Source: Smittia aterrima
Lineage: Eukaryota; Arthropoda; Insecta; Diptera; Chironomidae
DNA: 64,000 nucleotides
Direction: 5' to 3'
Assembly (NCBI GenBank): GCA_033063855.1
Contig: CP093831.1
Coordinates: forward strand, 21,762,001-21,826,000
The translations under genes and the position numbers were made by a program. Shown here piece after piece: positions 44,862 to 58,986 of this stretch. The notes under the pieces were generated by a model. The model searched no databases and was not told the origin of the DNA. It worked only from the letters and a program-made list of their open reading frames with translations. Numbering within the stretch: the stretch's first letter is position 1; each line of letters begins with the position of its first letter.

Positions 44862-47800
44862 TTATTCCAAAGTCGAATCAATTTTCTCCTCTAGATCAGC
44901 ACGAAGTAAACGCTTAGCATTGCGGCTGATGACGAGTGATTGGTTCTTGGGGAAGCTGGTAAACAAAAGCTGTTGCAATTCTTTAAGTAAATTGCTGTTC
45001 TCATCACTCAAAGTTTTGACTTTTTGACGGAAGTTGTTGTTTTCCATGACGAGCTTCTCAACGCGTCGCTCTAGCTGATCCATGTACTCTTTCTTCTTGC
45101 GACGGGACTCTTGTGCTGAGATCTAAAAAACGAAAGAAGATTCTTTAGAAAAGAACTTCAACTGTAAAGCTTAAAGACTTTACCTTATTCTTAATCTTTC
45201 GTCGAATCTTTTTTAATGATTTTTCTTCTGCCTTTGTCAAAGGAAGTCTCTGGGGGATAGGATAGCCTTCAGCAAGCAATGTGCGCTTCTCTTCATCAGT
45301 CAGCACCAAGTCGCCGGTGGAGCCTTTCGGTTGGCTGCTGATTAATGGCGTGTGAATTGGTTGGCGGGTGGAGTTGGTGTAGCCGCGCGTTGAATGGGAC
45401 GCATTGCTGTACTGCGATTTTTTCGAGCTGCTCGTTGAAATGGCTGGCGGTGACATTGGACCCGCATGCTCGGGACTTGAGTTGCCCTTTGATTCGTCAC
45501 CAGGAGATGATGAGGGCGGAGTTGGAGGTAAACCAAAGTCTAAAAGTTGAAAGTTAGTTAAATTAGGTTAAAAAAAAGAGAAAGCAAAGTGAACTCACTA
45601 GAACTCTGTGGCTCCGTTTTGATTCGTGATGTGGAGCAGGTTTGAGAGGAGGTAAATAAGTGCTGATCCCTTAGCAGCGATGATGGCTATAAAAATAATT
45701 ATTTTCTTGTTAGATTCGATTGATTGAAAAGAGATTAAAAGTCTTTACCTTGCGATCATGCATCAAATCCGAGTTGATTGATGAGATGCTTGGCAACGGA
45801 TTATTGTAGTTGCTGTTTGGCGATGGCGGGCAGCTGGAGTGAGGTGAGAGAGGTTCTTCTTTCACGACTGTGATCTCGTCTAAGTCAGAGAGACTGCTTG
45901 AGCTTGATCCCGATTCGCTGAAGCTCTTTTGGTTGCTTCCATTGTAATAGTGGGAATTTCGAAGTGAGCCCGAGCCGTACATGTTGGCGCTGGAGGAGTT
46001 GTTGTTTAAATGTTGCAGGTATTTTTTCTGTTTGTGGCTGCTGATTGTGTTGTTGTTATTATCACTTTGATTGTAGATTGTGATGGAGCAGCTGTTGTCG
46101 TCAAGATCTACGAAAAATAGTGTTGCAATTAAACTTTTGTTCTGCTGATAACAACCGAGAATGAGGAATTAATTCAAGGCTCTCTCTCTGTTCATTCATT
46201 GAACTTTTCTGTACTCGTGAATGAGAGCTTCGAACATTGCACAACATTGAATGGCCAGTTCGTGACTCTGCAAAGTCATCAAATCAGGAATTGCGGAATT
46301 GATAAGAAAATTTTCCGCTGAACGTTTGGAACAATTTCCTTTCTGCTGAATCAACAAAAACGCTGTCTACGCGTGGTTTGAACAACAATATTTCATCTCA
46401 AGGAGATTGCACTCTATCATTCTCCACTCAACCTTGCGCAACATTCTCGTGTCGATTATATTCTCAGTCGACAGTAGTAACGAGACGCAAAAGTCGACCA
46501 ACTGTGACAACAACGGTTTCATCTTGAAATTGATGAGGAAAAACTGATGAAACATCTTGAGACAAACAGCAGAGTGATCAAACATTTGGCAACTGAGTAA
46601 GCAGGCAATTGAATTTTATCAGAAACTTCAGAATCGGAAAATTTCATAGGAGCAAACAATTTGTCTTGCTCGTTCGCTGTTTACTTGAGATGAGCAGCAA
46701 ACATTTCAATGATAACAAGCAGAAGAGCTAAAAAGGAGGTTTTACACTTGAAATCTTTAGGTGCACGTGCGATAGCAAAATGGGAAAGTAAAGTTTCTCG
46801 TCTTATTCGCGCATTGACGTCATGTGTTTGAGGAGTGTCATTACTAAGAATCTGTTCCACTTTGTTTTCAGAGAAATCTTTGATTTACATAACAACCAGA
46901 GTTGCAGCAGTTCTTGAACGAGCAAAGAGTGTTTTAGTCAGAAGTTCTGAGAACAGACCTTAGCAAAGAAATTATTTAAGTGCACATTCGATTGGTTAAC
47001 AGATAAAGTCGCTGAGTTTATGATTGGACAAAAAAAATCCCGAAGAACAATCATCGTTCAACAAACAGACGATCGAATCTTTCAATCGAATAACAAAATA
47101 TTAAACTCACCTTCAATTTTCGTCCCATCGGAAGGTGAATCGGGCATTGAGTCGCCGTCGGATGTTAGACTGTAGCTGTGCTCGGCTTTGATGGGGATCG
47201 TGCCCAAGAGCGCATCGGTCATGAGTTTATCGTTGAGGATGACGTGCGGAATTTTGTGATCACCGGCAGCATTGTCACAATCCATGAACCAATCGTTGAT
47301 GTCTGTCGGTGTGAGTCGTAGTGACTCGTTCATCTGAAAGCAAATAAAAAGCAGTTAATTATCGCATCAATTTCTTGAGAAAATTAAATTCTTGTTGTGA
47401 GAAGCAAAAGCACGTTTCACATCTTTCTCTCTCAACCCGTAATTTATGACATCACGGATGATACGCAGCGAAAACAAAAAGAAAAAACAGTGAATAGCCC
47501 CCGAAAGTTCAATGAATTCTTCAGATTTTCTTTCAACTCTCTTCGTTCCGATTCTTTCATTTCTTTCTTCTTCGTCTCATCATCAAACATTTGGTAGAGG
47601 TTTCAACGAGTGCCGATCACAGATCCGGGCGAGGGAGTACACGACAGGTATCAAAATGCTTTGTGTGCATTTGGGTTGAGTCTCCCAAGGTCAGCGGATT
47701 TTTACTTGAATAAATTATTCATAGCCGAGACATTTTTTCGCTCTTTCTCACTCAACATTCTTCTTCGTTTCTCTTTCTTCTTAATGTATCGTTTGAAAGT

Positions 47801-50800
47801 TTCACGATGGAATGCATAATGGGCTTGAATGTTTCTTCGTCATTTACCGCATTTTATGAGCCATGCGATCCCACACTCGCTGCCAAACGCCGAGTACAAT
47901 CAAATATGCAAAATCTCGCTTTGACTATTGTGCAAGAAAGCTTCACTTTAAAGCGCTGATTCATGGCAAACGAAAATCTCTAATGGTTTCAAACGATTTA
48001 TAACCAATTGAATGGAAAAGAAGGAGATGCTCCAATTAGACGTGTATCGAAATCACGCTCTCGTGAATCTCTAGCACAGTGGGCTTCGAATCAAATCTGA
48101 TCCCAATTAATCTCTTCGCTTTACGCCGACAAAAAAAAAAGTCTTCAACCTATCAAACTTTCTTTGGCAACGAAGTAATTTCTTTTTTCGAGAAATTGCA
48201 TAGCAATTATTTTGCTTCTTGCTGATTTTTTTGCCATGGCGATTTCGGCGATTTATTTTTTGCTCGAGCCGGAATAAAATAAAATGCTTCACGTCAATGT
48301 ATTAAACGTAGTTTTGTTTAATCAACAATGTTTGTAGCGTGGACAAGAAAGTTTTCTTTTTGAATTGACCCGGCTTAAGCTTGTCGCTCCTCATTTTGCG
48401 TGCAACATATTAATCTTTATTTAAGCGGTTTTTTTTTCTTCGTTCGAAAGAAATAATCGAGACAGTTGAGCAACGATCAAAAACCAGTTACACGAAACTC
48501 ACATTTCGGGGCTCGCACATGAAATTCATTCAAAATGTCAAAACATTTCTTAGCGAGACTTAATCAAAGAGATTTTAGGTGAGAGAGCGACAAGAAGAAG
48601 AACCGAGTGGCTTTGATTGTTCACTTCAATGTGGATTTACAGCAATTTCGTTTCATTACGCTATGCTAAGACGTGAAGAGATTTTCTTCTTCCCGGGAAG
48701 CACTCAACTCAAAATCTTTTCCAATCTTGACGCGAACAAGAGAAGCAGCAAAAAAAAAACAAAGTTACAGTTAGCCGAAATAAAATGAGAAATCCGAAAA
48801 AAGAAACATTACGCTGTTAGTAAGCAACAACGAAAGAAGGAAGCGAAGAATATGTGAACTTCTTCTTATTGTGATCAGAATGAAAAATTCAAATTCCTGC
48901 TTTTCCTGGCCAGCTTCGGCCGAAAAAAAACTAAGAATACCGGTCACAGCGTGATCTGGTGAAAGGCTCTTTTCGCGGTTTGCTTCTTTGCTTGACGTGA
49001 ACTATTTTTCATGCGAAAAAAGCCAAAAAAAGAGTTTAAGTGAAAGGCTCTCCACACACATTTTCTGCTTTTCTCTCCTTCGTCGCTCATGACACCAGCG
49101 AAACAAATCTCCGAGCGTGCGCAAGAAGAAGTAATTTTTTGTGTTACAAGAAAGTCAAACGGGCGTGCAAGAAGAAGGAGAGAGATTGTAATAAGAAATG
49201 GCTTCAAGAAGAAAGAAAAACCAGCTTTTGTGTCTCCGAAGCGGCTTGAGATAGCTTTCCTCGTAAGTTTTCGCACTATAAGTTGCTTGCCGGCATAGCT
49301 TGAACGTTTGAATGTCTTAGACAATGAAGCAGACATTCACTTTAAGGTACGGCTCACTCTCATTAATTTGCGGCTTTTTCCATCCGGCTCTTGCTGATCG
49401 CTTTTATTTCTGCAACCTCGAGCGAGAAAAATTGAAATGCGTTTTTCTCGCTTTCCGAGAAATTCAATAAAAGAGATTTTGTGTCTGAATGTAACTTAAT
49501 TCTTTTTTGGCAAAACCGAGTAACAGGACAGGAAGTAAGTTTATCAGAGTTTTCTCTTTAAGAGATAAGGGACTTAGAAGTTGAGGAGGAATAGACGCAT
49601 GGCAATAGTTTCTCACTATCAAAGTCAGCTCATTAATTTTGCTTGTCCGCTTATCTTTCTCCCTCTCTAACCATCCATGCTTCCGCTCAAAGACAACTCA
49701 ACTTCAACTCTCTTATCAAAAATGCCTTTCACAATTTATTTTAATTAGTAGTCGCTGAGTACACGTTGAAAAGCCAAAATCAAATTCTAGCTCTTTTCGC
49801 AATTAGGCTAACAATCTTGGGCAATGAAAATGGCAAAGTGATTAAGACGTTCAATATAAATCCGGGGCGAACGTCTAAGAAGAAGTCTATGGAATGAGAA
49901 AGCCATAAAATAAAAATGAAACAATCTCCCAGAGATTCCAATCTCCAATTCCTCATCTTTGGATGTAGGTCATAAAATTGCGCGGAACTCTAACGAATTC
50001 GAGATTGAATGTACCTTAAGAACGTGTAACGACTTCCTTCGTCTCTGAAAATCGCTTTTCTCTTTTATGTCTACGTCTAGCTGAGGCAAAAGGGTCTTGC
50101 GAGTATATAATTATGTTCTGTGGATTCTTCGCATGCACGCGAGACCATGAATGATTGCATCACTGATCACTGGGTCGAAATCCACTTAACGCGAACTTTT
50201 ATTTACAGTTCTTGAAGCGGCTGGAACGCTTTGCAACCGACTCATTCAATTGTTGAAACAATAGAAACAATCCATAAACAAATCCGCCGTGAAACTCTCC
50301 GACAGTTGCCATTTCTTTTCAGCTTCTAGTTTGCGCAACTCCAACTTCCGTCCGGTGTTGGCGATGCCGAATCGAATTTCAATACAAAAACTTTTTTTTT
50401 TGCGTTTTGATATTTCATATTCTTCAATTCATCTAAAATGGTGTTGAAAAGTGAGAGAGAGACAAGTGCCTGAGTCATCATCATCGTCAGTCGTCCAGCG
50501 GTAAAATAATTTTCTAATTGAATTTCTAAGCTGATAAGAACGTGAGACTTCGTGTAGTAAACTGATCTTACTCACTATCAGAGTTTCGCTTATCTCTTCA
50601 ACCAGCAATTCGCCGTAATTTATCGATAAGATATCGAAAAATCTGGCCATTGCGCAATTCTTTTCGGAGGTTATTTAACACCCTTGAGTCACTATGGAAA
50701 AATTCTTTTCATCTTGAGTTAGCGAGGAAGTCATGAGGGATGTCAATGATCGGCATGAAACAGTCTATTGTTTGAGAAAACACTCTCAAGACGAAATTGA

Positions 50801-53800
50801 TGAGCTTCGAGGCAGAACTTTATTTTTGTATTCAACGAATGAAGAATTTTTCAGCAAATAAAGATTTTTTTTTGCGCGGAAAGGTGAAGGAACCCGAAAA
50901 GTAAACAACAAAGCGTTGGGTTCTGTGGGTTCTTTTACTGTTTGTCGAATCAGAAATTTTCAATTTGAGTGAGCTCAATTGATGAATGAGACAGATGGCG
51001 CTTTGCTCTTCAAGTTATTCACATTCCTCTTCTACGAAGTTTCGTTTAACATCGCAGATAGGTTCAATAACACTTCTATTTTCCCATTAGATGATTTTGT
51101 TCTCGCTGTTTGCTTTTTCTATTTTCTTCTAACATCTTCGACTCTTTTAGAAAGTAATCTCTAACGTCGTTCGTTCTTTTCCACAGAAATTCTGAAAGTT
51201 TAATTTATTCGAATTTCGAACGAGCGAGAAGTTAATTTTCTCTTTGCCAAAAGCACGAAGAGGCAAACTCAATCACCAGTTCAACGATCGTCATTCGCGA
51301 AAGAACGCAAATTTCTTTTGCGTTTGACGATAAAAGGAATTCAGGTAGAGGTAGAAAGAAGAAGGTAAATTATTGCTATTAGCACAATTTGCTTTTATGT
51401 TTTGTTTTATTGGAACTTTTGCTGATAATTTGACGACTCTTTAAAAAAACATTTTTTTCGCATTTGCTTGATTTTTTTTCGCTGCCTTATCAATTTCTAT
51501 TGTGTTTGACTTCTCACTGTCGCATTGCCATTTGCCCTATGCGATAGTTAATGTAATGAGTGATTCACGTGCGTTTGTCGTGTAACAAGAAATTCATAAT
51601 TGATAATCGAATAATTTCCCTTCGTTCGTCGAGATATAAATGAAAAGTTATGTTGTCCCATTTAGAAAAACAAGTTTTGCTTAATCTCAGAACTTTTACC
51701 TTTTGGGCGTGGCTGTTGACGAAAGAATTCTAAACTCGAACAGTTGACAGCATTAAGCGATTGAAAATTGTCCATTAACCGCTCGAATTATGCAAAAGAC
51801 TCAACGAAAAAGAAAGAGAAAGAAAAATGATCGCCGATCGAGTGAATGACCTCTTTCGAATCATTCTCAATTTATCCGCCCGAAAAAAAAGACCGAACTT
51901 GATTTTAAGCGATCATTTTCTCATTTACAGGTCGAAACGAAGTTGAATTACAGCAGAAAAGTTAATTTTTCAACATTGAACGCTGTCAGTCAGGTTTTTC
52001 TTTGACGATAGAATGATATTTACTGTTGACTTCGGAATGACGTTAGACTTTAACTTCGACTCTAATATCCCTTCTAATCGATGGCAGACAGTAGCGATTT
52101 TCCTTATTACGTGATTGAACTGTCTGTAAAAAAGGTAAGAACACTTGTTCGTTCAACTCTTTGAGTGTATTCAAGTGCTATTCAAGCTTTAACGATGAAG
52201 ATTTGCAGAAGAGGCATTGAACACACCGGTAAACCGGCAATTGCGATGCGAGAAAAAAGTGAAATAACAAAAAAAACGTGTTTTCTTCATTATTAAAAAA
52301 ATTCTGTTAATTGGTGGTCAAGAAGCCGGCAACTTTGTTATTCAAGAAGAGTTTATTAATTTCTTCTCGTACTTTTGTTCCGATTCTTTCTCGTCTCGCT
52401 TCCTCTAAAAGCCATGAAGTAACAATTAGACTCTTTCATTTGAATTATAAGTTTTCTGTGTCGAAAAAAAAAGTGAATAAAAAGAAATAATCTTACATTA
52501 CTGAGCTAATCTCATCAAGACCTCACATTCACCTACTTTAATGAAGACGAGATCTCTTCAAACACACATCGTGATCATCTTACAAGCGATGCTTTCACCA
52601 TTTTTTGTGCGATGTTGCAATATTAAGCGAGAAAAAGTGATTTGCAAATTTATCATCCGCCATCTTTAATGTGTAACCTCAATTTTGGGTAAAAGTTAGA
52701 GCTCGATGCAGCATCAACGAGGGAAAGCCACTTAATCTCATTCGAAACTTTTATGTCACCTCTGAGATGTGATTAAGACGTTGTTGCCTTCGTCTTATCG
52801 AAGTGTCGAGATTAAAAAAGAAACGCTTATCATGTTGCTGCGAGTTGAAGAGCATCGTTCAAATCCTGTTGCATTATAGGCGATGAATCGTAAAATTAAA
52901 ACTCGGAAATGTCAAATTTTTAAATTAGAGAAACCGAAAGAGCAAAAATGTGTTTCTGCACAAGGCCATTAACCAAAGAGTCGGGCTAGAAACAGTTAGA
53001 ATTCCTGCTCGTTCTCGACATTTCTTCTACTCCAAAGATTCATTTGAATAAAATTAGAATTTTGATGGCTTTTCAACCAAAATCTGATCCCGCGGAGATT
53101 TCCAGAGAGCAAAACCCGTTTCACCGCATGTGCTGTACACTCACTCACAAGCGAATGAGTCAATAGAGTCTGTATGGTTAAGTAATCATCATAAAAAGGC
53201 ATGAAGAAATGTGTGGAATCTTTTGTGTCGAAGCTTCTCAAGATACGAAAAAAATTAAAAATCTCGTAGAACAAGTGTCAACTGGTTTTGCTTTCGACGA
53301 CAACGGCGAGAGCGATGGGATCTGGAAAAGGGCACGCAGGCCTCTTGCACTAGCCGAAGCTTCATTCGACCATTTCTCGCTCGTTTGTTCCATACGAAAA
53401 AAAAAACACATTTGTCGATTACCAGAAAAGACGACGACTTGTGCTTATCAACATTTGTTTTTCTGCCTTTCAAAGAGAGCAAAAAACTTAAACAAATTCA
53501 GAAATTTTAATAATTTTCTTCTCATCCGTCGCTTCAACCTGTTGCCAAGTCAAAGCATCTATAGTTCGATGGAGAAGATCTCCAGAAAATACCAACGAGA
53601 TATTATCTCTTAAAATTCGCCTCGCACTCTTCTTGTTCTTGGAATTAACATAAAAGTTTGTATAATTCAAATCAAGTCGTTCTTCTTCTTTTTTCCGACG
53701 AAATGAAAGTTTTTCTCTTCGATTACTGAGTGAAAAAAATCCAAAAGAAATCTCGAAAGCAAAAACTTGTTTTGAGACTTTTGAATTTCAAGTTTTTTTG

Positions 53801-56800
53801 TGTGTTTCGTTTTTTTTTCGGTGAAAATTTGAAGTTAATAAACAGTTTAGGCCTTTGTGACGGTTGAATGGCATGGGAAGTTGGACAAAAGAAGAATTCT
53901 GAAGCCCCCGTCCCATTCGAGTCTCGCATTTGGCTAGCATTTCATAAAAGATCAAACTTGACGATGGCGAGACACTTAAGCTTGGGTTTGTGATTCAACA
54001 GCTTACGTATGATTAATAATTTCGATTCGAATGAGTTTCTCCGCGGGAAAAACCTCCAAGAACAGATTTAACTTTGTTGAGAAAGTTTCTTATTGTCGTT
54101 CATTACATTTTGCCAATGGATTGTTCCGCTTAATGAAGATGAATTCTCATTTGAGTTTGACCGAAGAGATTTCCAATTGTCCAACAGAAATCTTTTCTCT
54201 TCTAACTCGAACACCGTTTTTCTGAATCATGGAAACGATCTGCATTCCCGATATTCCGGTTTTTTATGTAACTAGACGCATCCAAGTAGCTCGAAGGCAT
54301 TCGAGATTCTATTCTAGACGATGTCGTTCCGAGAAAGCAGAAAAGCAAAAGTTGCACGCTCCGAGATAATTTGTTGACCTTCTTCATTCATAGATTTCGC
54401 TTTTTCCACGTCACATTTGCTGATTTCGCGTCATTTTAAAAAAGTGCAACAGTTGCAAATCTTAATCACGAGCACGCTGCGCTCTCGATGTTACAATGTG
54501 AAATATGATTATCACCCGGCGTTTTCAAGCGCTGATAAAGTCTACTACAAGTTATTCCCTCTCCGAACATTTCTGTGCGTCTCTCATTACGAATGCTTCG
54601 TGTAAACTTTTTTTTTCTTCTTTTAAAGCGAACTCAAAAAAGCTGACTTAAATTGTATACAGGAGCAATGTCAAGGCTGAATCTTCACCGCAAATATTAT
54701 CAGCTCGCTTGTTTGCGCCTCGCACATTTGCTTCGATTATCGTTTGGGTATTGTGTAATAATATCGCTGATAAGACATTAGAAAGTATCTCGTCACGTCG
54801 CCGCGAGTTATTGCAAAGCGGAAGACACATTGAAATTTATAAATTCAACGCTCTGCACTTTCCAGAACACTTTACCGCCTGCAACATTGTGCAATTGTGG
54901 AAATACTTGACAGAAGTCTTATAAAGGCAGACGCTCACAATAAGCTTTCATTCATTCATTCGCTTCGAGCTATGAAATCGTCGACTGACTTTAGTTTTTT
55001 TTTTCTTCAGTTGCCTGTGTTGTTTTCTTTTTGTAATAAACAACTTTGCTTTTCCAGCGTGATGCAATTATCGTGTGCATATAAACAGAACCGAAGCGAG
55101 CAAGTACAGTTCTGAAACGATTCTTCAATAAAAGTTAAAACGAAAAAGGTTGGAAGAGGTGCACGATTGATAAAAAAAAATCTTTTTAAAGAAATTGAAA
55201 TAGAAATTTCATTGCTTTCCATTAACATTTTCTACAAAATATTTTGTTTTTAGGAATAATGAGACACTTTAACGTTTTGAACGAGCAGTTGTTCCGCCTG
55301 GTGGTTTTGCAACACTTCCCTAATGCGATTCCTATAAACAACCAACAGGTTAACTTGTGGAGCTTCCTAAGTTTCTTGATCTGATTTAAGACTTCTTTAT
55401 AGAATTTTCCAAACCGCAATTATTGGGAAGAAAAGAAAAAACCTTTTTTTAGGGTTTTCATGCGAAGAAGAGAATTTGTTCCTCTGTCGGTCATTCAGAA
55501 AAATCAGAAAAGTATTCAGTGAATGAAAAACCCTTTAGCTCACTCGTTCTCGAACTCATGAATCTCTCTGTAAGAGCTTTAAATTGCTAAGTCTTGTAGT
55601 GAAAATTTAGTTTCACGATTTTTACCTTCAGAGCTTAAAATGTGCAAGTGAAGTCTGAAGAGAGATGGGGAACTTGTTGCCGGTGTGACCGCAAAAAACC
55701 ACGTGCTCGGATGACCTCGAATCGATTTTACATGCGATTTAAGCGTGAAACGGGGAAAACTTTTTCCTCGACTCAAATTTTAGATGGAATCACAATTTCC
55801 ATGTCGCACTAGTGGAAAAAGCGTTGTCCGTTCCTCTCAAACGTCACGACATTTAATTTCATTGACGAAACATATTTTCGAATAAAATTACAACACGAAG
55901 ATCGCTTTTGAAAACGGGAACATGACGTTACTTAATAATAAAGGACTTTGCTTAGCGGCGATAACTTTTAACAAAGTCTTCATGCCTTTTCTTTTTTCAG
56001 AGCACTGATAAGAAAGTTCGCTACACTTCCATCTACTGGCCCCATAAATTTTGCGACACTGTTTAACAATTCTCCATGCAATCACGCTCAGCAAATCGAG
56101 TAATTTTCGTGCAGTTTTGGGGAGTTAGTAGTCGAAAGCTTACAACAATGAAAATTGTCGTGATAAATATTTGAAAATGAAAGCTTCTGACTCGATCGCT
56201 TCGCCTTTATTTGCACAGCTAACGCTACTCGTTTGTTACATAACGTTCCACAAAAAGTTCACTCTCAGCAATCAGCAAAAGTGCTTCTGAAAGTCGCATT
56301 AATTGATTTGTGATAAGCAACTCGAATTACGGCACCGATCCGCATGCATACGTTGCACGTTTATCGCGCCTCTCTCAGCATTCGCTTGACGTCATTGAGC
56401 TCTGTTCCAATTGACTGCATGATTTCAATGAAAACCGTAGTGACAAATTGGCGGGTTGGTGAAGAAAGAGAAGAAAGGAAAAATGTTGGAATCGTGGGCT
56501 TCGTCATACACCCACGCTAAATGGTAGGCAATGGCATTGACGAAGTTATTTATATCATAACAACAAGAGAAGCTTGTCCATTCCTTGAATCCTTACACAT
56601 TCTTAAGCCAGACGACGTATTATTTGTGCTTAATGAAATCAAATACGCCATTCGAGCGCCTTTCAAAGCTCCGCCAATCGAGTCAAACATTATCAACAAC
56701 AGCACAGACAAAAAGTAATGTTTTTTAATGATAGTTAATGGAAAGCGACGGAAAAAATGTTTCCATGAAAATAGAACAAATTTCGAGTAGTCGGAATATT

Positions 56801-58986
56801 TGTTCAAATGTATTTTTTTTTTGTTTTTCGAGTAATAAAAAAAAAGTAAAAAAGCGATTGCAACACGTTGAAGTCTAACTGATTCGAGCCATTTATCGTT
56901 CCAATGCTAGCGGTAGTTACAGTAGTGCTTCTTATGTAAGAGGATTTTTAATGGATTCCTTTGAATATCAAAGCTCGCTTCCTGTCGTTGTTTCACGATT
57001 CGTTTCCACGACTTTTCCAATGATCCAAATAATTTTTCCCTTCAGCACGTAACAACCTTCGAAACCTTTTCTCTCTCTTTCTCTATGTCTCTTCATTCAT
57101 TAAACTTTCTTCTGAATTTTTCATGATTTTCGACCTAATTTCCCTTAGTCCCGCCGCTCGTTGTCTCACTCGCGCGCATAGCAGTTTCGGTTTTTATGGT
57201 CGCATTCTTTTTTTCGCACATTATTAACTTTCCATTTAACATCGGAGCCCACATTATGATGCGACCAAAAGGGTAGATGTTTGTTTAATTGTTTTATGTC
57301 TCTAGCTTTACGGGTCTCGGAGATTGGCTGCTAATTGACTTTGGATTGTTCAATTAATAAGTCTCGTCGAACGACTACTACCCGGCGTTCTCAGACTTAA
57401 CGACAAAAAGTATAAAAGAAATTCGAAGAAAAGTCAAATTGTGTGTCTGATAATATTTACTTTGCAATGAAGTGCTCGTGAAGGGGAAACCTTCAAATGA
57501 CTTAAAACATTACGGGAATTTTCCAGTTTTATCAGTGGAAAAAGAAGCAAAACGCCCGAGAAATGATAAACGGCTTTGGTCGCACACCGCAATCAATCAC
57601 ATTGAATACGAAACTTAAGTAAAACTTTCGAAAAGACCCGCAGCGCTGATTCTTCAATTCACGCTGATAATTCAATTCAAACAAAATTTCAATAACGGGG
57701 CTATTGCCTAGTGCAAAGTACTGGAAGCTGGACGAGTAATCTTTACGACAGCGCGTTTCGTTGGAGAGATGATAACAGACCCACGTGTTTGGCGCACGAT
57801 AGAGACTCCAAGAAACTCTTTAAAGCTTTTTTGTTTGTTTTTTTCTTATCGATATTGTCTCACAACGAGTTCCCTAGAATTCGTAGATATATTTACGACC
57901 TTCGCTCTCTTTTCCACCGAAAACTGTGTTTTGCAATTACTTCTTGTTATCTGACAGAACTTTTGATGTTTCAAGTGAACGATATTTTATCTGTACCGCG
58001 GAAATAATTCATCAAGATGTTCTTCTGAAAAATCTTTTTCGTGTGCGATCCTTCAAAGAGACCGAAAATGATATTTTTTCATCTATTTTTAAGTTCAATA
58101 TCAACTCCAACTAATTGATCAAATTAAACAGTAAAATTATGAGACCAACGATAAGTGTCAGTTGAGATGTGAGTGTCTGATAGAACGAGATGCTAATTAA
58201 ACTGATGCGGGCACTACCGAGAATGCACTTTCTCTCGACCAAACGTTACCCTCATCAATAACAGTCGCCGAGATAACCCAAGAGGTCTTAAATAGAATGA
58301 CATCATCTATGAAAATCCATTGATGTCGTTGTTGATTCCATGGGATTTCCAAAGAGAATTATACAAACTTTTTTCTTAGTTGAAAATAAAACAAAAATTA
58401 CATGAATAAAATTGCTTTTGATAAGATAGCGAACGGCACGTTTACTAAGTATTTGTGCAGCATTCATTTGTGTGTTTGTGTCCATTCACATTTTCTTTTT
58501 CTTCCGATTTAATTCTTGTTTCAATTTTATCATTTTGGGATTTTTTTTTCTTTTCCTTTCCTGCTCGTGTTATCAATTTATGGCTGGATTGCTATTTTCG
58601 GGATCTTTCCGTCGAACTTGATTAGGTTTCAATGTTTGAACGAAGAAAAGTTTCGTTTTGGAAAATCCCTGATAAAAAATAAAAATATTTTTCCGCTACC
58701 ATATGGAAAGTCTATGACGCGCTCTTCGTTGACATGAAAGAAATTACGTCACAGCGGGTTTTAGCTTGCATTGAACGATTGAGTGGGCGAATGGCTTGTT
58801 TTCTCTTCGTCGTTCTCGATGATAATTTCCCTTTAGCCCACGTGTTTGTGCTTTGATTTCCACGAAAGCTTTTCCTTTATAACCCGGTCGAAAAATTAAA
58901 ATATTTCAAAGAAAACTCACGTCCAGGTCTGTCTCCCAGAGCTCCTTGAGATCGTTGACCTCATACACATCCATTGTCATGTCCAT
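44862..58986 (-). CDS. CrebA: CrebA-type bZIP transcription factor (CREB3-like)
   Basis: Activator of secretory-pathway genes in insects. The six coding exons 58986-58921, 47333-47111, 46107-45749, 45686-45599, 45539-45184 and 45122-44862 give 450 residues; all junctions keep frame. N-terminal matches include DLKELWETDLD, VILNDKLMTDALL and IKAEHSYSL. Ser-rich and SP-rich regions carry SUMO-type sites (VVKEEPLSP, RIKTEPQ). The signature block before the basic region is present (RQPIHTPLISSQPKGSTG, then LPLTKAEEKSLKKIRRKIKN). The basic region is ISAQESRRKKKEYMDQLE, followed by leucine-zipper heptads. The protein ends about 60 residues after the basic region with no membrane segment, unlike vertebrate CREB3 proteins. 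Exon 2 begins exactly with ATG, so an isoform without exon 1 is possible. The first intron is 11.6 kb. Confidence 0.93.
47334..58920 (-). other. Large first intron of CrebA, no nested gene seen
   Basis: About 11.6 kb between exons 1 and 2 with good borders (GTGAGT at 58920, TTTGCTTTCAG at 47334). Open frames within it, such as 53209-53613 and 56521-56718 on +, lack domains and start or splice support. Poly-A and poly-T runs are frequent. Long 5' introns often hold enhancers; none can be pinned from sequence alone. Confidence 0.55.

Noticed and set aside
48944..49336. 130-codon minus-strand open frame in the CrebA intron
   Set aside because: Low-complexity Lys/Phe/Ser content with overlapping frames on the opposite strand; no gene signals.
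56521..56718. 65-codon frame in the CrebA intron with fairly protein-like sequence
   Set aside because: A longer frame runs antisense over the same bases, and neither has a recognised domain or splice context. Worth revisiting only with transcript data.
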